From positions 26,217 through 90,216 of the forward strand of contig CAJOIS010000006.1 in NCBI GenBank assembly GCA_905234645.1: a stretch of 64,000 nt of DNA. Direction: 5' to 3'. Shown here one piece after another: positions 17,465 through 25,644 of this stretch; within the stretch, counting starts at the first letter, position 1, and the number at the start of each line of letters is the position of its first letter. This DNA is from an uncultured Bacteroidales bacterium (lineage in GTDB: Bacteria > Bacteroidota > Bacteroidia > Bacteroidales > F082). The notes below the pieces were generated by a model that saw only the letters and a list, made by a program, of their open reading frames with translations, was not told the origin of the DNA and searched no databases. The position numbers and the translations under genes are program-made.

Positions 17465-19651
17465 TTACCTTTTCCAGCAACCGCCCAGTCCCAGCTTCAC
17501 TTCGATGGTTTGGAAGTTGGTGGTGAGGACGTCGAGGCTGGCGGTGAAGCCCTTCAAGTTGAGTTGCAAGCCAGCGGAGAGATCCAAGCCGACGAAGCTC
17601 TCGGCGCTCACCTTCACCAGGTCGCCATCGGTGGTCTCCCAGGTGTTACAACGGTAGTCGCCTCCCAGACCGAAACGGTAGAAAAGTGGTCCATCGCCGG
17701 CCTTCAGCACCACTCCGCCCAGCAAGGAGAACCGGGTGGTGTAGGTAACACCGGTGTAGTTCGGATAATAGCCGTCGACCAGTCCGTTGGCATCGGTGGT
17801 CTTGGTGAAGTTCATCGCGTCGAAGTTGAAGTTGCTCGAAGCGGTTGCAAACCATCCTATCTCGTCCACTGCGCCCACGGTAAACCCGAAGGAAATCAAA
17901 GGACTCAAGTCATAGGCGACGTCGGCAGTGGCAAAGCCCACACCATACTTCAAGAAGTCGGTAACGGTCTCGGCCATGAGCACCAAATGATGCGAGGTCG
18001 TCCCTCCGTTCTTCATCACATCGATGCTCTTGTCGGCGAATTTCTTGCCGCGCTCGGCGTGAACCTTATGAGGGCCATAAGGCAGGTCGATGCTTACCGG
18101 TGAGTTGCCCACCTTCTTGCCGTCGACCATGATCACATCGCCGGAGCGGTCGGTGGTGATGGTGATCAGCCGCCCGAATTCGAACAGCATCTCTTGTCCG
18201 TTTTGGGAGTATTCGTTGATGTTGACACTCTTCTCCACATTGACGCCATTGCGCGTCACCCGGATGGTGTGCGAGCCGAAGCTGAGCGGGAGCTCACAGG
18301 GGGTAGTCCCTTCATAGTGTCCGTCCACATACACTTGGTCGCCCGAGCGGTCGGTCTTCACAAACACACTGCGGCCTGTGCTGAGTTTCTCGTTGACATT
18401 CAAGGTCTTGCCTTCTTCGATGGTAATCGTCTTGGAGATGGTGGCATAACCTTGTTTCTCCAGTTTCAAGGTGTGTTCACCGATGAGGATGGCGTTGAAT
18501 TGCTTGGGGGTCTGGCCCATATCATTGCCGTCGATGGTGATCTTGGCCATCGTCGGGTTGGAGTTCACCACCAAGGTGCCGTTGATGGGTGTAGGGGGAT
18601 CCAAGGTGATGGTCTCGCCGCTCATATGGTCGGTGATGGTCTTCTGCACTGTCGAGTTGCGGTGGTTCTTCTGCCGGCATTCGATGAGGTAGCTGCCTGC
18701 CTCGAGGTCGCCGGTCCAGCTGCGCATGCCTTTCTTCTCGTTGTTCACCCAGATCTCGGCGTCGGAATCCACTCTCAGGGTGATGGTGGAGAAGTTGGCG
18801 TCGAGGTCCACCTTCAGGTTGAAGGTCTCCCCGTCCCTGATGGTCACCATGCGGTCGTAGGCCTTGTATTTGGCGCTTACGACACGGACCTTATGTTGGC
18901 CGCTGGACAGTTTCATGGGATTACGGAGCGCATCGGAGGCGTTGGCGTTGTCGACATAGATGGAAGTGTTGTTCAAGACGCTGAGGTTGCCGTCGATTTT
19001 CAGGTAACCGAAGGCGGGCTGTAGCTTGATTTCTTTCGCGACGGTGTTATCAGGGTCGTTCACCATGATTTTGCCGGCTTCGGTATGGTAATCCTTGGCT
19101 TCGATACGGTATTCATGTTGTCCGAACTCGACACGGTTGGAGGCCACGCCGTCGGTCACCTGCCAGGGGATGTCGTCGACGGTGACGATGGCGTCTTTTG
19201 GAGTGACGGTGAACATCAGAAACTGCTGGGTGATGACGGGACCGCCGCCTGTTCCTGGGCCGACCGGAGCGGTTTCAAGCACCATCTCGTAGGTGCGTTC
19301 CGCCTCAATCTCAATGGGGAACATGTAGTCGCGCAGCACGCCCAGCTGGGGATGTTTTACGGTGATCTTCCTGGAGGCACGGGGCAGCCATATCCAGACC
19401 TCGCCGTTTTCCTGTTTGGTGTGCAGGATGCCGAGGGTACCTCCCTCAAAGGTGAAGCCGGTTTCGGTGGTCATCATCTTGATGATGGCAGCCACTTGTC
19501 CGTTCTGGTCTATCCTCTTGCAGTCAGGCCGGCTGGCAGTCATATCCATCGGCAGCGCCCTGAACGACGCCACTTTCATTTTCTGTACCCCTTGTGCGCA
19601 CAATGCCATCGTCAGCATTGTCAAAGCCACGAATAAAAATCCCTTTTTCAT
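17465..19651 (-). CDS. Secreted PEGA-repeat protein with six PEGA repeats and barrel-like domain
   Basis: A 728-residue paralogue and the one with most PEGA-like repeats. After the signal peptide (MKKGFLFVALTMLTMALCAQ) and shared N-terminal domain there are the usual four repeats (the second, FGYLKIDGNLSVL, is divergent and lacks the APCKS motif). Two further repeats share the motif TDRSGD (QVYVDGHYEGTTPCELPL and VIMVDGKKVGNSPVSIDL). The last 190 residues are a barrel-like domain (FGFTVGAVDEIGWFATASS). A poly-Gly/Pro insert (GPGTGGGP) replaces the helical linker after the N-domain. The N-domain reads RPDCKRIDQNGQ where others have LEGKRIDQNGQ. It is the last gene of the group starting at 22871. 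Confidence 0.83.
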   Translation of the reverse strand: MKKGFLFVALTMLTMALCAQGVQKMKVASFRALPMDMTASRPDCKRIDQNGQVAAIIKMMTTETGFTFEGGTLGILHTKQENGEVWIWLPRASRKITVKHPQLGVLRDYMFPIEIEAERTYEMVLETAPVGPGTGGGPVITQQFLMFTVTPKDAIVTVDDIPWQVTDGVASNRVEFGQHEYRIEAKDYHTEAGKIMVNDPDNTVAKEIKLQPAFGYLKIDGNLSVLNNTSIYVDNANASDALRNPMKLSSGQHKVRVVSAKYKAYDRMVTIRDGETFNLKVDLDANFSTITLRVDSDAEIWVNNEKKGMRSWTGDLEAGSYLIECRQKNHRNSTVQKTITDHMSGETITLDPPTPINGTLVVNSNPTMAKITIDGNDMGQTPKQFNAILIGEHTLKLEKQGYATISKTITIEEGKTLNVNEKLSTGRSVFVKTDRSGDQVYVDGHYEGTTPCELPLSFGSHTIRVTRNGVNVEKSVNINEYSQNGQEMLFEFGRLITITTDRSGDVIMVDGKKVGNSPVSIDLPYGPHKVHAERGKKFADKSIDVMKNGGTTSHHLVLMAETVTDFLKYGVGFATADVAYDLSPLISFGFTVGAVDEIGWFATASSNFNFDAMNFTKTTDANGLVDGYYPNYTGVTYTTRFSLLGGVVLKAGDGPLFYRFGLGGDYRCNTWETTDGDLVKVSAESFVGLDLSAGLQLNLKGFTASLDVLTTNFQTIEVKLGLGGCWKR

Positions 19652-19664
19652 AAAAAAACTTCTT

Positions 19665-19692
19665 ACTTCTGTCTTCTAACTTCTGTCTTCTT
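19665..19692. repeat. Tandem 14-bp repeat (two units)
   Basis: Two copies of acttctgtcttcta (second copy differs at its last base) lie in the 44-bp gap between two genes. A similar 14-bp tandem of different sequence lies at 56489-56520. No coding role; it may be a slippage-prone spacer. Confidence 0.7.
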
Positions 19693-19695
19693 TTC

Positions 19696-21510
19696 TCAAA
19701 ACACCCCCATGTCATACCATCCGAAATTCGGGTCCTTGTCGGGCTGCCAGGTTCTCACCTTGATGACGGGCATATCGGGGTTGTTGAGGTCGACCATGAT
19801 GAACAGGTAGCCGCTGTCGCCGTAGTTGTCGGAATAGTAGTCCTGACGGATCTGGATGCCATACACCTCTCCATAGTCGCCGCCGGCTTTCACGATGTCG
19901 TTGTCGGCAAAGCGGATGTTGATGTATTCCTTGCTATTGAAGCTATGTTGCAGGTGTTGGATGTATTCCGTCTTGGAAAAGCGGTTGTATTTGATGATCT
20001 GGTTGTCGAGGTAGCGTGTGCGTTCCTCCTTGCTTTGGTAGTTGGTCTTTTTGACCACGGTGCCGGTGATGATGAGGGCGTTGTCGTCGAAGATTTCGCT
20101 GAGGTAGTCGAGGCGTTTCAGTGCGAAGGCGGTCTTGTAGTTCTCGAGGAATTCGGTAAGGACCACGCGGGCTTTCTCGCTATAGTCGCTCCGTTTCAGG
20201 ATGTCTTCGGAGGCGGTTTTTTCGAGGCCGAAGGCAACGCAACGGATCTTCTTGTTGTTGTCGAAGGTGAAGTTGACGTTTTCGACGAATTTGCGCTTGT
20301 TGTTCTTGAAGCTGAAGCTCATGGGGATGCTGCGGCAGAGCACCTCGTTGCCGTCCTTGATATAGCTGAGTTGGGGCTCGCTAACGAGACGGGCCTGGCC
20401 ATAGTTGATCAGCGAGTTGAACATCTCGGCTCCTTCGGGGGTGAAATAATGCGTGACGGAGCTATAGGCTTTGTTCCTGATGGCATTGGTGATGTCGTTC
20501 ATGATGCTCTCGTAGGGTTTCACTTCGTCATCAGACAAGGTTGAAATCGAATTCGCATAGGGGGAAGTTACAATATCACCACCCGATGGTTGGCCGGGTC
20601 CTGGTTTGGGTTTAAGCATAGGAATGTCGTCGCCTGTCACGTTGATGGTGGCTTTGTTGAAGTTGAAGCCTTTCATCACCTCCACGACGGTCTCCACCTC
20701 ATGGTCGAGTCGTGCTTGACCTTCATATTCGTATTCGCATTTGATCTTCAGGTTGTCGGTCGATACGCCGGGGTACATCTCCATGGTGCCGATGCCGTCG
20801 ACGGCCGAGTAAATGTTGCTTTGTCCCCTACCGTCGAAGTAGGTATAGTCGAGTCGGCTCACGGGAGCACCTTTGTAAGTGATGCGGAGGGTGACGAACT
20901 CGCCGTCGACTTTTTGTTTTTGCACTTTGATATTCGAGAAGATATCGTTCATCTGGTTGGGAATCCAAGTCTTCATGTGGATTCCGGGTTCGGGTGAAGG
21001 CATCTGGGCTGAGTTCGGCAAGCTGGTGAGCAGGCAGTAGGCCCAGTAGTAGTCTTTCAATGCCTCGTCGATATTGCCTTTCTTTTCGGCGACTTGGGCG
21101 AACTTCACATAGTCGTTGACCTTGGTTTTGCGGTTCTCGAAGAATTTGTTCTTTTCGGAGACTTTCACATAGCGGAGCACGTGGGCATCGGGTTCCTGTG
21201 AGATCTCGATTTTCATGGTGCTGTCGAGGGTGACCTGTGAGTAGGTCTTCATCACGGAGCGGACAGCGGAGTGTGAATCGATGTCGCCGTCAGAAATCAC
21301 CTCTTCTTCGATGTGGGAGAATTCACTTTCGATGCTCACGCAAATCTGTTCCACCACCTGTTGGAGAGCTTGCTGGTTGGCCTGTTTATAGGTCTTGCCG
21401 CGTCCTTCACCCCAAAGATATTCTTTGCTGTTTTTAATTTCGCTGACGCTTTGGGCTGCCATCAGCATGGGGAACGTTACAACCAAAAGAGACAGTAAAA
21501 AACGTTTCAT
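19696..21510 (-). CDS. LPP20-like secreted protein with NTF2-like C-terminal region
   Basis: A 604-residue protein with signal peptide (ends MLMAAQ). Residues 25-110 resemble LPP20/FlgT-type domains (KEYLWGEGRGKTYKQANQQA, then a helix of alternating Ala/Gln); these occur in envelope lipoproteins and flagellar accessory proteins. A helical segment (VKFAQVAEKKGNIDEALKDY) looks like a TPR unit. A beta-rich middle part (VSRLDYTYFDGRGQSN, MEMYPGVSTDNLKIKCEYEY) precedes a C-terminal half that I read as two NTF2/SnoaL-like units (TPEGAEMFNSLINYGQA; FLENYKTAFALKRLDYL). The protein at 22.9 kb is a full-length paralogue and that at 24.8 kb matches only the C-terminal half. No catalytic residues recognised. 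Confidence 0.65.
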   Translation of the reverse strand: MKRFLLSLLVVTFPMLMAAQSVSEIKNSKEYLWGEGRGKTYKQANQQALQQVVEQICVSIESEFSHIEEEVISDGDIDSHSAVRSVMKTYSQVTLDSTMKIEISQEPDAHVLRYVKVSEKNKFFENRKTKVNDYVKFAQVAEKKGNIDEALKDYYWAYCLLTSLPNSAQMPSPEPGIHMKTWIPNQMNDIFSNIKVQKQKVDGEFVTLRITYKGAPVSRLDYTYFDGRGQSNIYSAVDGIGTMEMYPGVSTDNLKIKCEYEYEGQARLDHEVETVVEVMKGFNFNKATINVTGDDIPMLKPKPGPGQPSGGDIVTSPYANSISTLSDDEVKPYESIMNDITNAIRNKAYSSVTHYFTPEGAEMFNSLINYGQARLVSEPQLSYIKDGNEVLCRSIPMSFSFKNNKRKFVENVNFTFDNNKKIRCVAFGLEKTASEDILKRSDYSEKARVVLTEFLENYKTAFALKRLDYLSEIFDDNALIITGTVVKKTNYQSKEERTRYLDNQIIKYNRFSKTEYIQHLQHSFNSKEYINIRFADNDIVKAGGDYGEVYGIQIRQDYYSDNYGDSGYLFIMVDLNNPDMPVIKVRTWQPDKDPNFGWYDMGVF

Positions 21511-21542
21511 ATTGTCGAAAAGCTTAAATCGTTGTTAATCCA

Positions 21543-22184
21543 TTAATACCTGACGGGTTCTTTGGCAAAGTTGGAGAATTGTGAGGAATACTTGCTGGCC
21601 AGGTCGCTTTCCCTAGCGGAGTTCACCAAGGCACGTTGGCGTGCCATCGAGGCGGCTTCTTCGTTCACGATGCAGAAGACCTTGACTTCGTATTTGTCGT
21701 TGCCTTTCTGGTTTTTGCCAATGTTACGGAAAATGGTAAAGGATTCCTTGATTTGGCCAGTGATCTCTTTGGCAACCTGGGATTGGTAGGAAGCGTAAAA
21801 ACGTTCCATTTCCTTGGCGTCGCCATCTTTGATCTCGCTTGACAGTTCGTTTTCGATGCTGCCTTTCAAGTAGGAGCTGGCGGATTCGGCATATTTTCCC
21901 TGCGCAGATTGCAAAGCCTTTCTCGATCCGAGGTTCAGGCTGGAGGTAATCGCTTCTCCGATCACTTCGACGGCATCATCGTCCTCGAGTTTCTGGTAGT
22001 GGTCCAACAGGGCTACTTCGAGGGTTTTTGATCCTTCGATTTTCCATCCCTCTTTTTTGAGCTCCTTCAGTTTGGTGTTGGCCATGTTTTGGCGGGCCTT
22101 ATCCATGGGTGAGAGTGAGGAGCAGCTGGGCAGGGCCATGATGACGACGATGGCTGCCAATAGGATTGTGTAAAGTTTTTTCAT
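21543..22184 (-). CDS. Small lipoprotein, LPP20-like
   Basis: A 213-residue protein with a clear lipoprotein signal peptide (MKKLYTILLAAIVVIMALPSC). The mature part is helical and charged, with an Ala-rich stretch (RKALQSAQGKYAESASSYLK) and a beta segment (KYEVKVFCIVNEEAASMARQ) in the order expected for an LPP20-type fold; this assignment is tentative. It lies 21 bp after the regulatory-domain/TPR gene and 32 bp before the 604-residue LPP20-like protein, so the three are probably made together and may act in one complex at the outer membrane. Function unknown. Confidence 0.6.
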   Translation of the reverse strand: MKKLYTILLAAIVVIMALPSCSSLSPMDKARQNMANTKLKELKKEGWKIEGSKTLEVALLDHYQKLEDDDAVEVIGEAITSSLNLGSRKALQSAQGKYAESASSYLKGSIENELSSEIKDGDAKEMERFYASYQSQVAKEITGQIKESFTIFRNIGKNQKGNDKYEVKVFCIVNEEAASMARQRALVNSARESDLASKYSSQFSNFAKEPVRY

Positions 22185-22205
22185 ATGAATTTGATTTTAT
22201 TGATA

Positions 22206-22871
22206 CTATTTTTCGAGTTTGGAGATGGTGGATTGGATTTGTTTGATCTGGTCGGTGAAGTCGGAGCCTTCGTAGCCGTCGATGGTGCGGTACATTTGAA
22301 GGGCCAAACGGTAGTAGTCGAGGGCAGCGTCGTTCATCTTCAATTCCAGGTAATAGTCGCCGAAATAGAGGCACGACTCGATGAAGCCCAGTCCCTTGAA
22401 GAGGAAGTCGAATTCGTATTCGCTGGTGGAGCCGACGGACACGTCATTGTTACTCATGGGGTTGAGCGCGTCGTCACGGTTTAGGTAGGCTTCCTGCAGG
22501 GAGGCGTAATAGCTGTTCCGTGCCTCCGATATCATGGTCTCGGGGGCCAGGTAGATCGTCATGGTGTCGTTTCGGGTCAGGGTCCACCCTTCTTGCAGGA
22601 TGGGATAGTTGACCACTTCGTAGCCTTTTTTGTTGACGCGCATGCCACGGATCACATCGCCTGGATGGTTTTGGTCGAACTCCAGCAGGAACACGCCATT
22701 GGCGTTGCTGATGGCAGAGGGGCTATTGGGGATGGAGGGCACGGTCACCAGCACCCCGGCCACGGGGTTGCCGTTGGAGTTCATCTCCACCACACGGCCA
22801 TATTGTACGGTCTGGGCGGTAGCGGCAATCACCATGAAAGCCATGACGACGAGAAAAACCAGTTTTTTCAT
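22206..22871 (-). CDS. Secreted protein with carboxypeptidase-regulatory-like domain and TPR tail
   Basis: A 221-residue protein with signal peptide (MKKLVFLVVMAFMVIAATAQ). Residues 23-110 have the pattern of a carboxypeptidase regulatory (CNA-B-like) beta-sandwich: VQYGRVVEMNSNGNPVAGVL, then NANGVFLLEF and MRVNKKGYEVVNYPI. The C-terminal third is helical with a TPR-like unit (YFGDYYLELKMNDAALDYYR). This short form lacks the barrel found in SusC/TonB receptors, so it is not a transporter. First gene of the group 22871-17465, behind a -7 box at 22895. Role unknown; probably periplasmic. Confidence 0.65.
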   Translation of the reverse strand: MKKLVFLVVMAFMVIAATAQTVQYGRVVEMNSNGNPVAGVLVTVPSIPNSPSAISNANGVFLLEFDQNHPGDVIRGMRVNKKGYEVVNYPILQEGWTLTRNDTMTIYLAPETMISEARNSYYASLQEAYLNRDDALNPMSNNDVSVGSTSEYEFDFLFKGLGFIESCLYFGDYYLELKMNDAALDYYRLALQMYRTIDGYEGSDFTDQIKQIQSTISKLEK

Positions 22872-22894
22872 AGTTTTTTAAAATAATAAGCCAG

Positions 22895-22921
22895 CAAAGA
22901 TATAAAAAAATTCGAAAACAA
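22895..22921 (-). promoter_or_regulatory. Probable promoter of the 22.9-17.5 kb gene group
   Basis: Minus-strand TATCTTTG (22895-22902) is an exact -7 box; the nearest TTTG upstream (CAA at 22919-22921) gives a short 16-nt spacer, so the -33 part is weaker. It lies 24 bp before the ATG at 22871. Confidence 0.5.
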
Positions 22922-22930
22922 ATAAAAACT

Positions 22931-24625
22931 TCAATAAAAAGAGCTCCAATCGTACCATCCGTATTGGTGGTCTTTTTCATTCTGATAGGTAGCCAATTTG
23001 ACAGTAGGTTTGTCAGGATTGTTTAGATCGAGAACAAGGAACAGATAACCACGGTCGCCATAGGAACTGCAATAGTAATCTTGCCATAGCTTAATGCCAT
23101 ACACTTCTCCAAGTTCTTCGCTTCCTTTAACGATTTCGAAGTTGAACAAACGGAGGTTGACAAATCCTTTTAAGCTGAAAACACGCCTTAACTGGGCGAA
23201 GTATTCCTTCATGGTAAAGCGGTTGTATTTGACAATCCTCTCTAGGACGTATGTTTTTTGATCACTGAGGTTTATCGCCTGCTCATCAAAGATGCCATTA
23301 AGACAATCGATACGTTTCAGAGTGAAAGCGGTTTTATAGTCTTCCAAGAACTTAACGAGCTCAAGACGTGCTTTTTCGGGGTAATCGTTACGCGTCAAGA
23401 TTTCGGCAGCGGCTTCCTCTTCCAGACCGAAAGCAACGCTTCGTATCTTTTGGTTGGCATCGAAGATAAAAGTGACATTCTCGACGAATTTTCTCAGATT
23501 GTTCTTGAAGCTGAAGCTCATCGGGATGCTGCGGCAGAGCACCTCGTTGCCATCTTTGATGTAAATGAGGTTGGAAACGTTTAGGACACGGGCTTGGCCG
23601 TATTTCACTAGCTGATGGAACATTTCAGCCGCTTCCTCTGTAAAGAATTGGTTTACAGATTTATAGTCTTTATTGTTTATGGCATTGGCGACCTGATTCA
23701 AAATGTCTTCATAGGTTTTAACCTCTTTTTCCGAAAGGGTAGTCAGATTCAGTTGTTTGGGCATAGGGCCCGTTGTATGGCTGGGCAGATCATCCACTTG
23801 GATGCTGGCTATCTTGAACCATGGCTTCTTTATCACATCAATAACCGCTTCAACATCTTCATCGAGTTGTACTTGGCTTTCGTATTCGTATTCGCACTTG
23901 ATTCTCAGGTTGTCGGTCGATACGCCGGGGTACATCTCCATGAAGCCGATACCGTCGACAGCAGAATGGATGTTGGACATGCCTCGACCATCGAAATAGG
24001 TATAGTCAAGTCGGCTTACCGGTTCACCTTTGTAGGTGATATATAAGGTAACGAACTCGCCATCGACTTTTTGTTTCTGCACTTTGATGTTCGCGAAGAT
24101 TTCATCCATCTGGTTGGGAATCCAAGTCTTCATGGGCATTTGGGGATCAGGAGAGCGCATTTCGTCAGCGTTGGGCAAGCTGGCGAGGAGGCAGTTCGCC
24201 CAATAATAGTTTTGCAGTGCTACATCCATATATCCTTTTCTCTCTGCTGTATTGGCAAACTTTACGTATTGGTTGACTTTTTCAATTCGGTTATTAATGA
24301 TTCTTTTCACGTCATCGATGCTCATATAACGAAATACTTTTGCGGTAGGCTCTTTCGTTATTTCCACCGTTGTCGTGTTCTGGAGAAAGGCCTTTGTGTA
24401 GGTGGTTAGCACTTGATCATCAAACTGATAATTGCTATCCGTAAAGGCTCGCTCCATCAGCCATTCCAGGGCCATCTTTTCGGCTTGTCTGACGGATTCT
24501 CCCTCTCCTTCGGCCCAAAGATAATCCTTGCTGTTTTTGATTTCATTGACGCTTTGGGCGGTGGAGGTTGTCGTTTCTGTTAATAAGATGGCAAATGCCA
24601 TAAAAAACAAACAATGCTTTTTCAT
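22931..24625 (-). CDS. LPP20-like secreted protein with NTF2-like C-terminal region (paralogue)
   Basis: A 564-residue paralogue of the 19.7-21.5 kb protein, collinear over its full length: KDYLWAEGEGESVRQAEKMA at the N-terminus, FANTAERKGYMDVALQNYYW in the helical part, VSRLDYTYFDGRGMSN in the middle and EVLCRSIPMSFSFKNN in the C-terminal half. The C-terminal YGWYDWSSFY matches FGWYDMGVF in the paralogue. The signal peptide is about 24 residues (ends TTSTAQ). The 137-bp gap upstream has no clear promoter. Conserved cysteine-free core suggests a structural rather than redox role; function unknown. Confidence 0.65.
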   Translation of the reverse strand: MKKHCLFFMAFAILLTETTTSTAQSVNEIKNSKDYLWAEGEGESVRQAEKMALEWLMERAFTDSNYQFDDQVLTTYTKAFLQNTTTVEITKEPTAKVFRYMSIDDVKRIINNRIEKVNQYVKFANTAERKGYMDVALQNYYWANCLLASLPNADEMRSPDPQMPMKTWIPNQMDEIFANIKVQKQKVDGEFVTLYITYKGEPVSRLDYTYFDGRGMSNIHSAVDGIGFMEMYPGVSTDNLRIKCEYEYESQVQLDEDVEAVIDVIKKPWFKIASIQVDDLPSHTTGPMPKQLNLTTLSEKEVKTYEDILNQVANAINNKDYKSVNQFFTEEAAEMFHQLVKYGQARVLNVSNLIYIKDGNEVLCRSIPMSFSFKNNLRKFVENVTFIFDANQKIRSVAFGLEEEAAAEILTRNDYPEKARLELVKFLEDYKTAFTLKRIDCLNGIFDEQAINLSDQKTYVLERIVKYNRFTMKEYFAQLRRVFSLKGFVNLRLFNFEIVKGSEELGEVYGIKLWQDYYCSSYGDRGYLFLVLDLNNPDKPTVKLATYQNEKDHQYGWYDWSSFY

Positions 24626-24660
24626 TTTTTATAATTTGATTAATCACAAAAAGGTTATCC

Positions 24661-24720
24661 CTAATCCAGCACATGCTCCATGAACCACCATGTGAAGATG
24701 ATAACTACAAGTCTTTTCAT
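24661..24720 (-). other. Orphan 19-codon signal-peptide-like reading frame
   Basis: A short frame MKRLVVIIFTWWFMEHVLD followed by TAG sits in the 137-bp gap between two genes of the array, on the same strand. It looks like the first half of a signal peptide with no mature protein behind it. It may be the stub of a deleted paralogue, or a chance frame. Confidence 0.25.
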
Positions 24721-24762
24721 ATCACTTAATGGTTTGCAAAGGGGGGAAAAACAGGGGAAACA

Positions 24763-25632
24763 TTATTCAAAATAACCGAACTCATACCATCCGAAGTCGG
24801 AGTCTTTGTCTTTTTGCCATTCGAGGAATTTGAGGAGGGGCTTTTCGGATTGGTTGAAGTCGACAATCAAACACAGGTAACCGCTGTCGCGGTAGTCGTC
24901 GGCAGTGAGTTCTTGTTTGACACGAATGCCATACACCTCCCCCACTTCTGGTTTGCCTTTTATAACAACGCAGTCGACGAAGTGGATGTTGAGATATTCC
25001 TTGCTGTTGAAATCGTTCTCAATATGTTCAAGGAAATGCTCTTTGGAAAGGATCGAGGAATCCATCCTGATGTCGATCAGCATGGCCTTCTCGTCGATGA
25101 TTTCGTTCAGATACCCAAGGCGTTTCAAGGCGAAGGCGGTTTTGTAATCTTCCAGGAATGATTTTATGTCAAGGCGGATCTGCTCGCTGAATTGTTCGTA
25201 GCGGCCTAGGTCGGAAAGGGCAGCCGCCTCCAAGTCGAAGGCGAGGTGGCATATCTTGTCATCGGCGTTGAAGGTGAAGTTGACAATTTCGAAGAACTTG
25301 CGTTTGCTTTCAGTGAAGGTGAAGCTCATGGGAATGTCGCGGCACACCACTTTGTCGCCATACCGATAGCAGGTCGGCTCAGGATTGCCAAAGACATGGG
25401 CTTCGCCGTAGCTCACCAGTTTTTCGAACATGTCCGCCCCTTCCTTGGTGAAAAGCTCATCCACGATACGGTAGTCGTTGTTGTTGACGGCGTAGACGAT
25501 GTCGTTGACGATCTCCGCATAGTGTTTCACTTCGGCTTCGGAGCACTCATTAATGATTTGGGCCCCTGCCGGCGAGGGCATCGTCAGCATCAGGAGGACA
25601 GATGCCATGATTGATAACAAGGTGTTTCTCAT
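24763..25632 (-). CDS. Secreted protein matching the NTF2-like half of the LPP20-like paralogues
   Basis: A 289-residue protein with its own signal peptide (MRNTLLSIMASVLLMLTMPS, ends AGAQ). The mature part aligns with only the C-terminal half of the 604- and 564-residue proteins: FTKEGADMFEKLVSYGEA, VVCRDIPMSFTFTESKRKFF, FLEDYKTAFALKRLGYL and the terminal FGWYEFGYFE. Because the signal peptide is intact, this is a stand-alone form of that domain pair and not a decayed fragment. It follows the PEGA gene at 25.6 kb by 12 bp and probably shares its promoter. NTF2-like folds bind small ligands or dimerise; no catalytic residues are claimed. Confidence 0.65.
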   Translation of the reverse strand: MRNTLLSIMASVLLMLTMPSPAGAQIINECSEAEVKHYAEIVNDIVYAVNNNDYRIVDELFTKEGADMFEKLVSYGEAHVFGNPEPTCYRYGDKVVCRDIPMSFTFTESKRKFFEIVNFTFNADDKICHLAFDLEAAALSDLGRYEQFSEQIRLDIKSFLEDYKTAFALKRLGYLNEIIDEKAMLIDIRMDSSILSKEHFLEHIENDFNSKEYLNIHFVDCVVIKGKPEVGEVYGIRVKQELTADDYRDSGYLCLIVDFNQSEKPLLKFLEWQKDKDSDFGWYEFGYFE

Positions 25633-25644
25633 CTCTTTTCGCTT

